Numbered from the stretch's first letter, positions 33,741 to 45,360 are shown. The stretch is 64,000 nucleotides of DNA from Tuctoria greenei (GCA_036927565.1 JAYESD010000005.1:93412301-93476300); one strand, 5' to 3'. A program made the numbers and translations. The notes: generated by a model not told the origin, from the letters alone.

Positions 33741-34354
33741 AAACCCTGGGGGCCCCAGTGAGCAGAAGCCAGAACTCAAGGTCCCGGTCTTCACTAAACC
33801 ACACTGGACTCTCTACTTCTACGGCTCCATGCAGAAGCAGGGGGCCAGAGCTGAAATCCTTCTCCTTGCTCCGACCGGGGAGAAGGTCAAGTACATGGTT
33901 CACCTTGATTTCAAGGCGACCAACAACATGGCGGAGTATGAAGCTCTCATATACAGATCAAGGTGGCACTATCCTATGGTGTAAAACAGCTGTTGGTGAA
34001 GGGTGATTCACAGCTCATCATCAAACAAGTCAAAGGTGAATGTTGCTGTAACAATCCCCAACTAGCTGCTTAACTCCATGAAGTCCAGAGGCTCCAAAAG
34101 AACTTTGAAGTCCTCAATCTCCACCACGTTCAGCATCTTCATAACACTGAAGCTGATGAACTCTCGACGAAGGCTTCAACCAGGGCTCTGGCTCCTAACG
34201 GAATCTTCATCCGCAGGTTGTCAAGACCAACAGCTCAGCCTGCCGAACTGAGCAAAGGGGGCGAGACCAGCACTTCAAAGTTGGCAGTCCCGGTGGCCCT
34301 GTTACCATGGCGTCCACCAAGGGTCGTAGGTGCTGTTGGAAGCTCTGAGCAACT
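33741..34354 (+). pseudogene. aRH and linker of element E
   Basis: LYFYGSMQKQ (about 33812) replaces the first catalytic Asp of FDGS by Tyr. NNMAEYEALIY (about 33920) and LVKGDSQLIIKQVKGE (about 33992) keep the other acidic residues in shifted frames. The DELSTKAST and KLAVPVALLPW blocks follow. At SSEQL (about 34350) the frame stops matching element B and LTR F begins. Confidence 0.8.
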
Positions 34355-35563
34355 TGTTGACGATCCTTAAGTACCATATTTTAACCGTCAATTCACCTCA
34401 TAATGTGCATAAAAGAAACACAAAACATAGTGGTAGGGCTATACACTAACCCAATTCCACAAGTGTTGGTGTTTATTTGTATGCAGGTGAATTATTACCC
34501 AAAATACCAAAACATGCAGGGATGAATCCATGAAAATGGATTTCAACGAATCAAGCAATGACATGTGGCAACACATGGATCAAATGGCCCACAAACAGAA
34601 TAATACGAGGAGATCCACCGGTGTTTCACCCATATATATCAAGGGGGCCCACTTGGAAGCCACCTGGACGAAGCACTCCCCAAGGGGAGCCTTGACCCCT
34701 GGTTCGGCCGACCTCTTCCTGGCGCCAAACTCGGTCAAATGACACGTTTTGGCTCCTCCTGGCTCCCTGGAGTCAATGGTGACTGATTCGCGCGTTAATT
34801 GTGGCGGGAACCGACCCTTCTCCACCTATAAATAGACCCCCTCACCTCACTTCTCACACACACCAAAAGTTGAGAATAGTTCTACACTCCAAAGGTTTAG
34901 AGTAGTCCTAGAGGCTACCAAAGTAGAAGGAGAGTGTGGTGAAGAGTCTAGGAGAAGGAGGCTTGGGCTTGTCAAGTCCCTCTTCTACACTTGTACCCCT
35001 ACAAAACTTTTACTCAATCAAGTAAGCCTTTGTGAATTCAATACAAGTTTGATCTTTTATTCTTAGTAGTTTGCACAAGTAGTTACTTGTGGGTTCACTG
35101 CTTTAATTCGTTGGAGGCTCTAGTTGTAGCTTTGTGTTCGAAACAACTAGAGTAGTGATTTAGAACGTAAGCGTGGTGCTTAGGTTATAAATTATCAGTG
35201 GATATCTCGTAGACCCACAGATTGAAGAGGTAGGCAGGAGGTGGTGACAGTCCTATCTGTCCTTCGTAATCCTCCACGTTCGGCTATGCCATAGGCTCTT
35301 GGCGGGAGTCGTCCTAGTATTGCTAGGAGTAAGCCCGTGCCCAAAGCAAGCATCTACTGCAAACTACCTTGAATTAGGATCAATACTTTGAATTCCTCTA
35401 TGTTCCTTGCCTACCAAACAACTTTGTGTCCTTGGGTGAGCTAGTTCAAAAGATTAGCACACACGTTCTTTGGATTCGATACCCTTGGGAATACTCCATA
35501 AGGGGAAGTGCTACAACGGTATTTCTGTGCACTTGCGGATAACTCTGTGGTGTTAAGAAATAC
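34355..35563 (+). repeat. LTR F, inserted in E and cut near its end by element B
   Basis: Begins TGTTGACGATCC where E's aRH-INT linker breaks. TATA at 34826-34835, a CT-rich leader, then the same blocks as 13961-14584. It ends at GTTAAGAAATAC; the related fragment continues CCAACA. Directly after this B's 3' LTR begins, so B landed about five bases before the end of this LTR. No interior genes are in the window, so the lineage is undetermined. Confidence 0.7.
34826..34835 (+). promoter_or_regulatory. TATA box of LTR F
   Basis: CTATAAATAG followed by a C-rich leader, about 470 bp into the LTR. Confidence 0.7.
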
Positions 35564-36411
35564 CGTCGGAGGCTTGATCCGGCAGTTCTACCGATACTAC
35601 CGTTGGTAGCCCGCGGAGTTTATAGTTCGGTATTGGGCGCACAAGATTCAAAAGACGATGCCAAATGGACATAAGGATTTACGTGGTTTGGGCCGCCTGA
35701 GCGTAATACCCTACTCCACGGGGTGTGTAGTTGTTGTATTAGGTATCAAAGCTGTCTCTGAGGGGGTTCAAGAGAGCCAAGAGCCGTCCCTTGTGTATCG
35801 TCGACCAATCCTTTTATAGTACAAGGACCGGTCGTTACACCGTTAGCCTGGCCCGACATGTGGCCCTGGCGGTTCATGATGCTTAATACACAATTAATGA
35901 GATTAATTACACTTAATGGCATGGTAACAGGCTTGATAATGCCATTACCAGTATTAAGGGCCTTCCAATCGTGTGTCATTAATATGGTATTAATGACACT
36001 TAATCGGGTCTTGAAGTCTTTGATTACCCCTTGAAGGTCCGAGCCGTTGGGGGTCCACTAGTCTGATTGTTGAGGCTGAAGGTCCGGCGGTTGGACACGT
36101 GGCAGCATCGGAGCTTTCCGTCTGGGACGGGTAGGTCCGGTGTAGATGTACACGTGTCGGTACCGGAGCTTCCCTCTGTCGGGGGTTAGGTCCGGGGGTG
36201 CTGCACAAGTGTTTAGCCTGGAGCTATCCCATGTGTGGGATGTAGGTCCGGTTGCAGTATACACGTGGCAGCACCAGGACTAACCATAGATGGCAGGCAG
36301 GTCCGGTCCCGTATGACACATGGGGTCTTCGCAGGTCTTCAACTCAGACAGGTGAAGTTCCTTTCGTCTTTTTGTAGTCCTAAGGGGTATAAGGTACGCA
36401 GGGTACCGACA
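35564..36411 (-). repeat. 3' LTR of element B
   Basis: 848 bp. On the minus strand it starts TGTCGGTACCCTGCG (36411) and ends near GCCTCCGACG (35564; CGACA expected). TATA CTATAAAAG on the minus strand at 35811-35819. Upstream (about 36050-36330) are five units with ACACGTGG/ACACGTGT-like boxes and CCGGAGC or similar. Confidence 0.82.
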
Positions 36412-36428
36412 GTGGCCCCCTAGGCCCA
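36412..36428 (-). promoter_or_regulatory. Polypurine tract of element B
   Basis: TGGGCCTAGGGGGCCAC on the minus strand directly before the LTR start; C has GTGGGCTCGGGGGCCAC at the same place. Confidence 0.75.
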
Positions 36429-36623
36429 CCTCTGGGAGTTGGATGAAGTCGTTCTGCCGGAGGTGGGTCCATCCTTCGGTTTTTGAGCCGCGTCTTCAAG
36501 GGTCTTCGGATGTGTCGTTGGCGGTAGTTCGCAGTTAAACCAATGCCGCGTGGCATATCCAGGATGCGGCAGGTGAGATCTGGGCGTGCGGATCTCACGC
36601 AATTGAAGGTCGCCAGTTCCCGA

Positions 36624-36630
36624 TATAAAA
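36624..36630 (+). promoter_or_regulatory. TATA-like box of the antisense gene of B
   Basis: TATAAAA in GATATAAAAATCG, plus strand, about 210 bp inside the element from the LTR and 318 bp before the first good ATG. C has a comparable box on the other strand at 53508-53515. Confidence 0.5.
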
Positions 36631-36941
36631 ATCGTATTAGTTCCGTGCGCCCCATCAGGCCGCCGCCTTCGGGCTTCCCGCCTTTCATGATGACAACCGT
36701 TTGCCTAGGGTAAGGGCCTCGACTTGATCGTCGAGGTGGCCCCGGGCCCCCTTGTCATTGGCAAGGTGAAGTTTTTGAATTGTATCGTCGGGTCCTCCGC
36801 AGTTTTCATCCAAGCATTACGGCGGCTTACTTGAGAAGGAAAGTGCGCACCATTTGGGGATTCTTTACGCTTTCATTAGAACTCGTGCTCAAATCCTCCA
36901 AACTTTCGCTTGCTTTTCATCTCTCACCCCGCTGTGCTGCG

Positions 36942-39900
36942 ATGGAGTTGGGTCTCCGTAAGAGCCGACTGAAGACCGACGATGAGTTGAAGAAGGTCTG
37001 GGCCCTCATGGTGTGGTCCAGTGACTTCTTCAACCATCAGGTTCGCGCCGACAAGCTTCCGTCCAAGAAGGAACACGCCGGCAACATGGTGTACTTCTCC
37101 GCGTACGCCATGGTGGGACTGATCCCACCCTTCTCCACTTTTCTCTTGATGCTGCTAGACTTCTATGGTCTGCAGCTGTACCACCTCGGTCCCCACTCCA
37201 TTCTTCTGGTGTCGATTTTTGTCCACTTCTGTGAGATGTGGGTGGGTATTCCCCCCTGCGTCGAGCTCTTCCGCACCTTCTTCACCATCCATACCACCGG
37301 CAAGAGTGATGAGCACCTTGGCTTCTATTATTTTGTGAAGCGCAAGAAGTGCCCGTACAAGTACTTGCGGTCGTTCCCTTCTGGGAAGTGGGACGACTGG
37401 AAGAAGGATTGGATCGTCATCACGGTGGAGGAGCATGAGAAGCTGGAGCTACCCGAAGGCCTCCCCAACATCGACACTGAAGCTTGGAGCGAAGTTCCGG
37501 TGTTATCGGACACCTTCAACCCGGCTCTGACCAGGATCCGCCAATGCGTGGAATGAGGGGTGACTCCTCAGGCGATATTTTGCAACTTCCTGGTTAACAG
37601 ATGGGCTCCGCTGAAGAAGAGGGAGAAGCTTGCCTGGGCCCTCAATAGTGTGATGGATGACGACCAGATCAAGACCGGTTTCAAAACCAACGTGGAGGGC
37701 GCAACTTTGGAGTTTCACCTCAAGAAGTTCCAGCACGGCATCGACGTCGAGGGTGACGACTTGACTCCGCTGGCGGCTTTCCTCCCTCTCAACATGGAGG
37801 CGGAGTTCAGCAGGGAGCTCTGGTGGAAGATGCCGGTGCTTGACGACCTTGGTGAAGTCGAGAGGCGTCTGACCACCGGGTTGGCGATCCCCGGAGCTTC
37901 CGAGGGTGGTCCCCCTTCCGCCCCGAGACAGAGAGTTGAAGTCGTGGGCAAGGGCAAGGAGTTGGCCGAGCCCTCGAGCTGTAAAAGGAAGCTGAAGCAC
38001 TCTGACAGGAGGTCCGTCAGACCTGCTCCTTCCACAGCGGCTCCTTCTCCCCGGAGGGGAAGGTCTTCAACAGCGGCAACTACTCCAGCATTAGCATCTC
38101 CCTAGGGTGCTAGCTCTGGTCATGCGGCTCCAGTACCAGGGCCAGCTGAGGGCCCTGGGTCCGTAGGTCCTTCCGAGTTGAGGGGGGCCTCAACCAAAGT
38201 GACGCCGGCTGCAGCAGCGAGCTCCGGAGAACCTTTTGGATCTGGCACGCCACGGGCAACAGGGTCCGACGCCGAGCGTCCGGAGAAGAGGTTTCGCGCT
38301 AGCTGGAGTAGAAGCCTTTTGAGGTAAGTTTTGTTTTTACCTCAGTTGGTTGTTTTTTGGTTGTAATTTCATCTTGAGTTTCTTCGTCCTTCATCTGCAG
38401 TGTCCCCAAGAGAAGGACTGAAGCTACGGCTCCCGCGACAGCAACTGATGCTATGGAGACGGGAGCTCCGGCTCCAATTCCAGCGCCGCCCCAAGAGGTG
38501 GCTGAGGTTGCGGTAGCTCCGGCGCCGGCTGTCGTGGTCTTGGACCTCGACTCATCCCCAGAAGCTCCCGTGGTAGCGCCGGACCACGGGAATGAAGATG
38601 TACCAGCGGCACCAGCCTCAGAGGTTGAAGCTCCGGGTTTGGATGTTGAGATGACGGACGCTCCTGCTTTAGAGCCGGAGGTAGCTGCGATTCCAGCCCT
38701 AGAGCCGGATGTTGTTGAAGCCCCGGCAGCAGAGCTGGTGGTTGATGAAGTCCCAACGGTAGAGCCGGTGGCTGATGAAGTTCCGGCGCTCGAACCGGTC
38801 GTTGAAGAAGTTCCGGCGCCTGAGCCGATTGCTGCAGAGGTGCCAGTGTTCGAGCCCCTGATGGTCGAAGCGCCAGCGCCTGAGCCGGTGGCGGAGGAGG
38901 CGCCAGCGTCGGAGCCGGAAGTGGCTTCAGCTCTGGCTGGATCTTCAATGCCTGCCCCGGAGGCAGTGGTCCCGGAGGTGCCCGCACCTGAGCCAGGGTG
39001 CCAAGATGAAGCTATCGGCCCCCCGCCTGAGGGGCCAGTTGTTGATGACCTGGCGGCGGGACCTTCGAGCCAACTCCAGAGGTTGAAACTTCTGTCGCAG
39101 GACCTTCCTTGGCAGCGGCCGAGGTTATCCTGGAGGATGCACCTAGTGTCATGGAAGATCAGGGGACCGCTCTTGTAGAGTGAGACTCGATTTTTGTCAC
39201 GAAGGACCCGCTGAAGCCAGCGGAGAGGACCCCGACAGGTCTGGACCCAATCCCTCTATCGTTGTCTATTGACAATGCCTGTTCCAGCCTTCATCAAGTC
39301 CAGCTGGCTTTCTACCACGACAGCAAGGCTCTCAAGGAGGAGCACCAAACTCTTAGGAGGTGGCGCAACCGGCTTCAATTCGAGACCAAGCTGGCGCAGT
39401 CGAGGCTGGCTGACGACAAGGAGTGGGTGAAGAAGGAGAAGGTCCGGTTGGAGTACTGGGGTAAGCTGCTAGACGAGAGGGAAAGCATGGTGCGATCCCC
39501 CGACAACCAGTCCCGGGCCATCCACGAACAGGCCATAGCTGCCAATAACGCAGCGAATGATCGCGGGGAGAAGCTCAATGCTATCCACGACAGCCTCGTC
39601 AAGCACCAGGAGGCCCTTGAGGAGCGGGAGAAAAAGCTCGAAGATGAAGAGCAAAAACTCCTAGAGTTGTGGGATGACCTCGTGAAGGGGGAAGAAGAGC
39701 TTACTCAGAGTCTAACTCTGGGTGATGAGAGTCTCGTGGAGCGCACCAAGAAGTTGGATGAGCACTGCGATAAAGAGGAGAAGAAGGCCTGGCAGCGAGG
39801 ACAGGACCTCTACAAGAGGGAGGATGAAATTGCTTCCAAGGAGAAGAAAGTGCGGGGCCGGGAGAAGGACCTGGTCGACCGCCGGAACAAGATCCACCTC

Positions 39901-40407
39901 CGGGAGGAAGAGCTCAACAAACTCGAAAGGTCGGTTGCTGAAAAGATTAAGCAGAACGCCAAAGAGGTCGAGCACCTCGCCTGGGAAAATTCGGAGCTTG
40001 CATCGGCCAGAAGATCCTTGGAGGAGATGTGGAGCTCGAGGGCTGTGGAGTCCCAACAAGTTTGGGACGTCTTGGGCAAAGCCAACGACGCGCTGACGCC
40101 CATGGGTTTTAGTCACGTGCGTCCGGATGACCCAGAGCCGGAGCTGGACCATGCGTTGCAGGCGTTGAGTTCGGTAGGCAACAAGCTCACCAAGATGGGC
40201 GATGTCATCGTGGACCAGCTGGAAACCGAGGGGCAATCCCTGGCAAAGAGCATCGCAGAATTCGTGCTGACGTGCTACACAAGCCGGGACCCTCAATTCC
40301 CCCTGGACCCGGTGCCTGAAGGCCCCATCGACGGAGAGGGAGAAGCCGCCCAAGCCAGCGTGTCAGAGGTTGCCCAGAAGGTCACCTCGTTCTTCCATAG
40401 GGTCTAG
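36942..40407 (+). pseudogene. Antisense spliced gene of element B: PF04195-like domain plus coiled coil
   Basis: Start chosen at ATG 36942 (MELGLRKSRLK). Exon 1 (36942-38323) encodes a domain with FSAYAMVGLIPPFSTFLL, a GLQLYHLGPHSIL stretch, HFCEMWVGIPP and ELFRTFFTIH, resembling the 'putative gypsy type transposon' family PF04195. Exon 2 (38401-40407) has a Pro/Glu/Ala/Val-rich repeat section with EPV and PEPV units (38453-39055), a long Lys/Glu coiled coil (about 39290-40060) and a conserved end (VWDVLGKANDALTPMGF to about 40407). In-frame stops at 37554 and 38103, a frameshift near 39060 and TGA at 39181 break it. It runs opposite to B's polyprotein. Role unknown; the domain name does not prove a transposase. 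Confidence 0.75.
38324..38400 (+). other. Intron of the antisense gene of B, 77 bp
   Basis: GTAAGT after GAG at 38324, a T-rich interior, and CATCTGCAG ending at 38400. Removing it joins frame 0 of exon 1 to the long frame of exon 2 without a break. The codon at the border is split after its second base. Confidence 0.7.
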
Positions 40408-41704
40408 GACTCTCTCTTTGTAGCTCCCGCTTGTATTCTCTCTTCTTTTTCTCCAATTTTGTAATCTCTTGTCTCCATATGAATGAAATCCAATTTTTTA
40501 TGAATTTCATTTTTTGTCTTCAACACCTTTGTCCCACTTGGCCCCTGGTAGATGTACACAATTTGAATGTAAACATGTACCAAGAGGATGTAACAGTTGT
40601 TGAAGACTTGTGTGCTTCGAACTTGTAGGTCTGAAGTCTTTGATAGTGAAGGCCCCCTGAGGTTGTTGGAGCTTAGCAGCTCTGGCATTGACCATTGTTG
40701 GAGCTTAGTAGCTCCGGTAGCAGTCTCCATCAACGCGTAGAGCATCGACGATTAGTCCTCTGGGGTGTCAGAGCTTGGTAGCTCCGACAGTGACCTCTGT
40801 CAACTCGCGGTGTGTCGACAGCAGACCCTACTATAGAGTCTCCCACCATCTTTTGTTCACGTTGACGGCTGGCCCCCTGGATCTGCCAGAACTTTGTAGC
40901 TTCGGCAATGCCTACTATCAATGTTTGGAACATCGACAACAGACCATCTTGGGGGGTGTCGGAGCTTTGGTAGCTCCGGCTTTATCCACAATCATCATGG
41001 AACCTTTATTTTTGCCAAGAAAAATAGTAAAATCCATTTCCTATCTATAACTCAACTTAGACTTACTATTCCTGAGAAAGTTTTAGGTCGAACACAATTC
41101 TAAATACAATCAAGTGCGCTGCCTTGTTTCCTTCAGGTCCGATCGTTTCTAGACTCGCCTTAATTCGGCATGCCGGGGTGTAGGTAGAGTGGCGTACTTA
41201 GGATGCATGACCAGGCTAAGTCGATAGCACACTCTAGCCCTAGATTGGCTTGGCGGCATTCAGATGAGTAGACCATTAACAATGTTTGGACCCGGAAGAA
41301 TAGACAATGCAACTCGAATTGTACATGAACTGGTCGAGCTAAAGTTTCTTAAGAATTGCACAACTTTGTTATAGACAAGAAAGAGGAAAATAAAAAATAT
41401 TGAGCTTGTACAAAATAAATGCATGTGGAGTATGTTTTCACACAATGATGTCTTTCATTATAGGTCCGGGGTACAGGGGAAACAAGTACACTCTTTGGGT
41501 ACGGAACCAGGCTAAGTGTGTTTTGTTTCTCGTTTGACCCAAGGTAGCTAGCCACACTTTTAGTTCTGAGACTGTGACAAGTGTTGCCTGAACTTTGCAC
41601 ACCTTCTGGGGAAGGTCCGGTTGTTCTCCCAGAGGAGCTACCCGACTCTGTACAATGACTCTATAACATAAATCATATGTAACTACAGACTCACCTCCGT
41701 GATA
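40408..41704 (-). other. 3' non-coding region of element B
   Basis: No ORF kept. Contains a poly(A)-like region just after the antisense gene stop, then four to five diverged repeats (about 40640-40990) with GGAGCTTAGTAGCTCCGG-type hairpins and CATCGAC, and Tat-type GCTAAGTGTG and AGGCTAAGTCG blocks (about 41210 and 41515). Confidence 0.6.
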
Positions 41705-44299
41705 TTAAGTGTAGAACTTACGGAGGTGCTCAATGTTCCAAGGATTTGGGAGAGGTGTCCCATCCTCAGTTGCCAAGCGAACACATCTGGGACGGGATAC
41801 TTTGATCACTCGGAAGGGTCCTTCCCAGCTAGGGGGAAATTTGTTTAACCCTTCTCTGGATTGTTTTCTCTGTAGCACCAGATCGCCTTCCTCGAGCTGT
41901 CGGCTGTGAACATGCCATTGGTGATAGCGCCAAAGAGCTTGGCGGTATCGAGCATTCCGAATAGCTGCTCGGCACCTTCCCTCTTCAAGGAGCTCAAGGT
42001 CTTCACGCCGGAGCTGCTCCTGCGTGGCATCGTCGAAGGTCTAGACCCGGAGCGACCCCAAGGTGATTTCCGAAGGAAGGACTGCTTCAGCTCCGTACAC
42101 CAGGAAGAAGGGTGTCTCTGCAGTTGATCGGTTTGGAGTTGTCCTGTTGGCCCACAGTGTGGGTAGAAGCTCTTCAATCCAGTTGGCTCCATGATTTTTC
42201 AGGCGCTCATATGTGCGCGTCTTGAGTCCTTTTAGGATTTCTGCATTTGCTCTCTTGGCCTGGTCATTGCTTGTCAGGTGAGCTACGGAAGCGTAGCTGA
42301 CTTGGATGTCGAGGTCTTCGCAATATCCTTAGAATGCAGAGCTTTTTAACTGGGTCCCATTATCAGTTATGATCTTGCTTGGGACGCCAAATCTACATAC
42401 GATGAACTGCAAGAAGTTGATAGCTGATTGCTTGTTTATTGTCACAACTGGAGTTGCTACCGGCCATTTGGTGAATTTGTCAATGGCAGCGTACAGGAAC
42501 TTGTAACCTCCGACAGTTCTTGGGAAAGGTCCCAAGATATCCATCCCCCACACAGCGAATGGCCATGTCGGAGGTATCATTTGTAGAGGCTGAGCCAGTG
42601 TGTGAATTTGCTTTGCATGGAACTGGCATGCTTCGCATTTCTTCACTAGCTCAATTGCATCCTGGAGCACTGTAGGCCAGTAGAAGCCATGCCGAAAGGC
42701 TTTACCCACCAGCGTGCGGGAAGACGCGTGGTTCCCACTCTCGCCTCCATGGATTTCCGCGAGGAGCTCGCAGCCTTCTTCCCTTGTAATGCACCGCATT
42801 AGGACGCCGTTGGGACCACACCGGTAGATATCCCCTTCTACCCGTGTGTATCTTTTAGCCAATCTAACTATCCGGTCAGTGAATATATTATCTTCAGGAA
42901 GGAAATTGTCTTTCAAGAAGCTCCGGATCTCTGAGATCCATGCATCAGAACTAGCTTGAGGATTTGAGTCTTGCGTGCTGGGTTGCTCGGAGCTTCCTGC
43001 AGCACCTACGACCCTTGATGGGCGCCATGGTAACAGGGCCATCGAGACCGCCAACTTCGAGGTGGTGGTCTCGCCCCCTTCGCTCAGTTCGGCAGGCTGA
43101 GCTGTAGGTTTAGACAACCTCCGAACGAAGGTTCCGTCAGGAGCCGGAGCCCCGGTTGAAGCTTTCGTCGAGAGTTCGTCAGCTTCAGCGTTGTTGAGAT
43201 GCTGGACATGGCAAAGATCAAGGACGTCGAAGTCCTTCTGAAGCTTCTGGACCTCAAGTAGGTATGTCGCTAGTTGAAGGATGTTACAACAACATTCACC
43301 TTTGACTTGTTTTACAACAAGTTGTAAATCACCCTTTACCAACAGCTGCTTGACACCATACGATAGTGCCACCTTGAGTCCATAAATTAGTGCTTCATAC
43401 TCCGCCATGTTGTTGGTCGCCTTGAAGTCAAGGTGCACCATGTATTTAACCTTCTCCCCGGTCGGAGCGAGGAGAAGGACTCCAACTCCGGCCCCTGCTT
43501 CTGCATGGAGCCATCGAAGTATAGAGTCCAGTGAGGCTCGCTGAAGACCGGAACCTTGGGTTCCGACTTCTGCTCACTGAGGCCCCCAGGATTTGATGGC
43601 GAGGGGGCCCATTCTGCCACGAAGTCCGCCAGAGCTTGACTCTTGATCGCTTGTCTTGGGATGAATTCCAGATCGAACTCGGCCAGTTCTGCCGCCCACT
43701 TTGCAATATTCCCTGTAGAGTTGGGATTATGCAAGATTGCACGTAGTGGATAAGAAGTTATCACTAAGATCTTGTGAGCTTGGAAGTAGTGTTGAAGCTT
43801 CCTGGAGGCAATAAGAACTGTGTAGAGCAGCTTATGCACCTCCAGATACCGAGTCTTGGCGTCATGGAGTACTTTGCTGATAAAGTACATTGGGCGCTTG
43901 GACCATCTGGACCCTCCCGAAGGGGTCCGGAGCTTCCTCCTCATCTACCCGGACCCTCCCGGAAGGGTCCGGACCTTGTTCGGGGACCTCTGGGTGCCGG
44001 TTGGAGGTACCCGAAGCTTCTTCTTAAGTGACCCGGACCTTCCTGGAGGGGTCCGGATCTTGTTGCTCAGCAGCAGTGACTCCTTCATTTGAAGAAGAGG
44101 GGTCCTCTGGAGTCTCTCCTTGAGGATCTGGGTCTGGGAGCTGGGACCCAAACTCGACTTCAGGTAGCTCTGGACCCTCCCGAAGGGGTCTGGATCCCTG
44201 AACTGGAGATGGTTCTGGCCTTTCCGCAACCAGTACCATGCTGACAACTTCACCAGTTGCCGAAATGTAAAGCAGGAGTGGCTCACCAGGGTTCGGAGC
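41705..44299 (-). pseudogene. RNase H, aRH and integrase of element B
   Basis: Minus strand. RNase H resumes at 44299, has an insert with about four DPSGRVR-like repeats (44225-43905), continues MYFISKVLHDAKTRYLEVHKLLY (about 43890-43820), then aRH with LYFDGSM, NNMAEYEALIYGLK and LVKGDLQLVVKQVKGE. INT: HGGESGNHASS...CEACQ, D in GMDILGPF, D in IITDNGTQL, then a stop at 42329. The third DDE residue is Lys (NDQAKRAN). It ends NPWNIEHLRKFYT with TAA at 41705-41707. Two frameshifts. Confidence 0.83.
44295..44299. repeat. 5-bp target site duplication GGAGC of element C, left copy
   Basis: GGAGC precedes the C LTR and is repeated at 54968-54972. Confidence 0.85.
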
Positions 44300-45360
44300 C
44301 GTCGGTACCCCGCAGACCGGGTACCCCCACGCACAAGGAGAAAATGGCTAAGGACTCAGCCTCTACTAAAGAGGTCGAATCCGAGGCTGCCACGCCGTGG
44401 AGGGAGGGATCAGATCCTACCTCTCCGCCGGGGCAGGCTCCCGGGTTGCCGCGTGGATGGCTGAACTGGACCCTTGCCTCCCTGCTAAGGCGGGCTCCGG
44501 GGCTGCCACGTGGTCAATCGGAACCTCGGGGCCAGGCCTGCTTCCTTGCAGGGAAAGGCACCGGAACTACCACGTGGCCAGCAGGGCTGAGCCTCCACCC
44601 CTCCACAGGGGTGGGCTCCGGATGCGCCACGTGGCCTTTACCATCGAGTGCTCGACTCCCCACAGAGGCAGGCTCCGGCGCAACCACGTGGCAGGCGGCC
44701 AACTCAGTGCGGTAGGAGGCCGCAGTAAAGGAAGGCGTGTGCTGCTCGAACATACATTAAAGTACACGCGCCTTTCCTAGGCAAAGCGGAGTCGCGCTTG
44801 CGTAAGTCAAGGCTCCAGTGTTCTGTCTTGTCCAAGTAGCTGGTACAGACCCATGTCGCAAGACGGACGAATGGGCCACAAGGACAAGACGGGCGGGACG
44901 TGCACCGCCATCATCACCAACTATGTGTAGCCCTGGCGCACGACGCGGCAGGACGGTGCATTGACGCCCCTAACAAAGGGAAGTAGATAGCATTTAATCC
45001 TAGATCTTGTATAGGATTTGGCTCTCCCCGGGACCACCTGTCGGGCCCCGGGGCCACCTGTCGGGCCCCGGGGCCCACCTTGTGACTGCAGAGTCCTTGA
45101 ACTATAAAAGGACTCGGCAGACGACCTCGGAAGGGGATCGAAATGTCAGACTAGGACTCATACACGCTCAAGCAAGGCAATACACAAACACTCCCGTGGA
45201 CGTAGGGTGTTACGCTCCGGCGGCCCGAACCACGTAAAACCCTCTGTGTTCACCATCTTGTTGCGCTCAATCTCCTGGGACTAGCCCTCGTGAATCCAAA
45301 GAACCTCCGCGGGCTGCTCTCTAGCAGGTCCAGGGGAAGTGTCATTTAAGACCTTCGACA
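44300..45360 (+). repeat. 5' LTR of element C
   Basis: 1061 bp, starting CGTCGGTACCCCG (TGTCGG in the other LTR) and ending CCTTCGACA. TATA ACTATAAAAG at 45101-45110. U3 holds six units of about 60 bp, four with a perfect CACGTG. A 20-21-bp tandem duplication at 45034-45073 accounts for the length difference from the 3' LTR. Confidence 0.92.
45101..45110 (+). promoter_or_regulatory. TATA box of the C 5' LTR
   Basis: ACTATAAAAG; same in the 3' LTR at 54708-54717. Confidence 0.75.

Larger units (their letters stand above)
28777..34354 (+). mobile_element. Element E: Tat-lineage Ty3/gypsy, 5' LTR through aRH
   Basis: Complete 5' LTR, PBS, gag, PR, RT, RNase H and most of aRH, cut off at 34354 by LTR F. 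INT, 3' non-coding DNA and 3' LTR would lie right of the window. Its LTR (846 bp) and protein residues are closest to element B (LTR 848 bp), so E and B are one family. Several stops and small frameshifts. Confidence 0.85.

Noticed and set aside
36942..40407. Calling the antisense gene a DNA transposase
   Set aside because: The PF04195 family name says 'transposase', but I see no DDE or other catalytic set, and the gene always lies inside Tat retroelements.
39262..40407. Host coiled-coil protein gene (myosin- or kinesin-like)
   Set aside because: Its C-terminal block recurs in the same position of elements A and C, so it belongs to the retroelement.
44300..45360. Tandem CACGTG units as a CRISPR-like array
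   Set aside because: The units are diverged along their whole length, are part of an LTR in a plant genome, and lack constant repeats with unique spacers.
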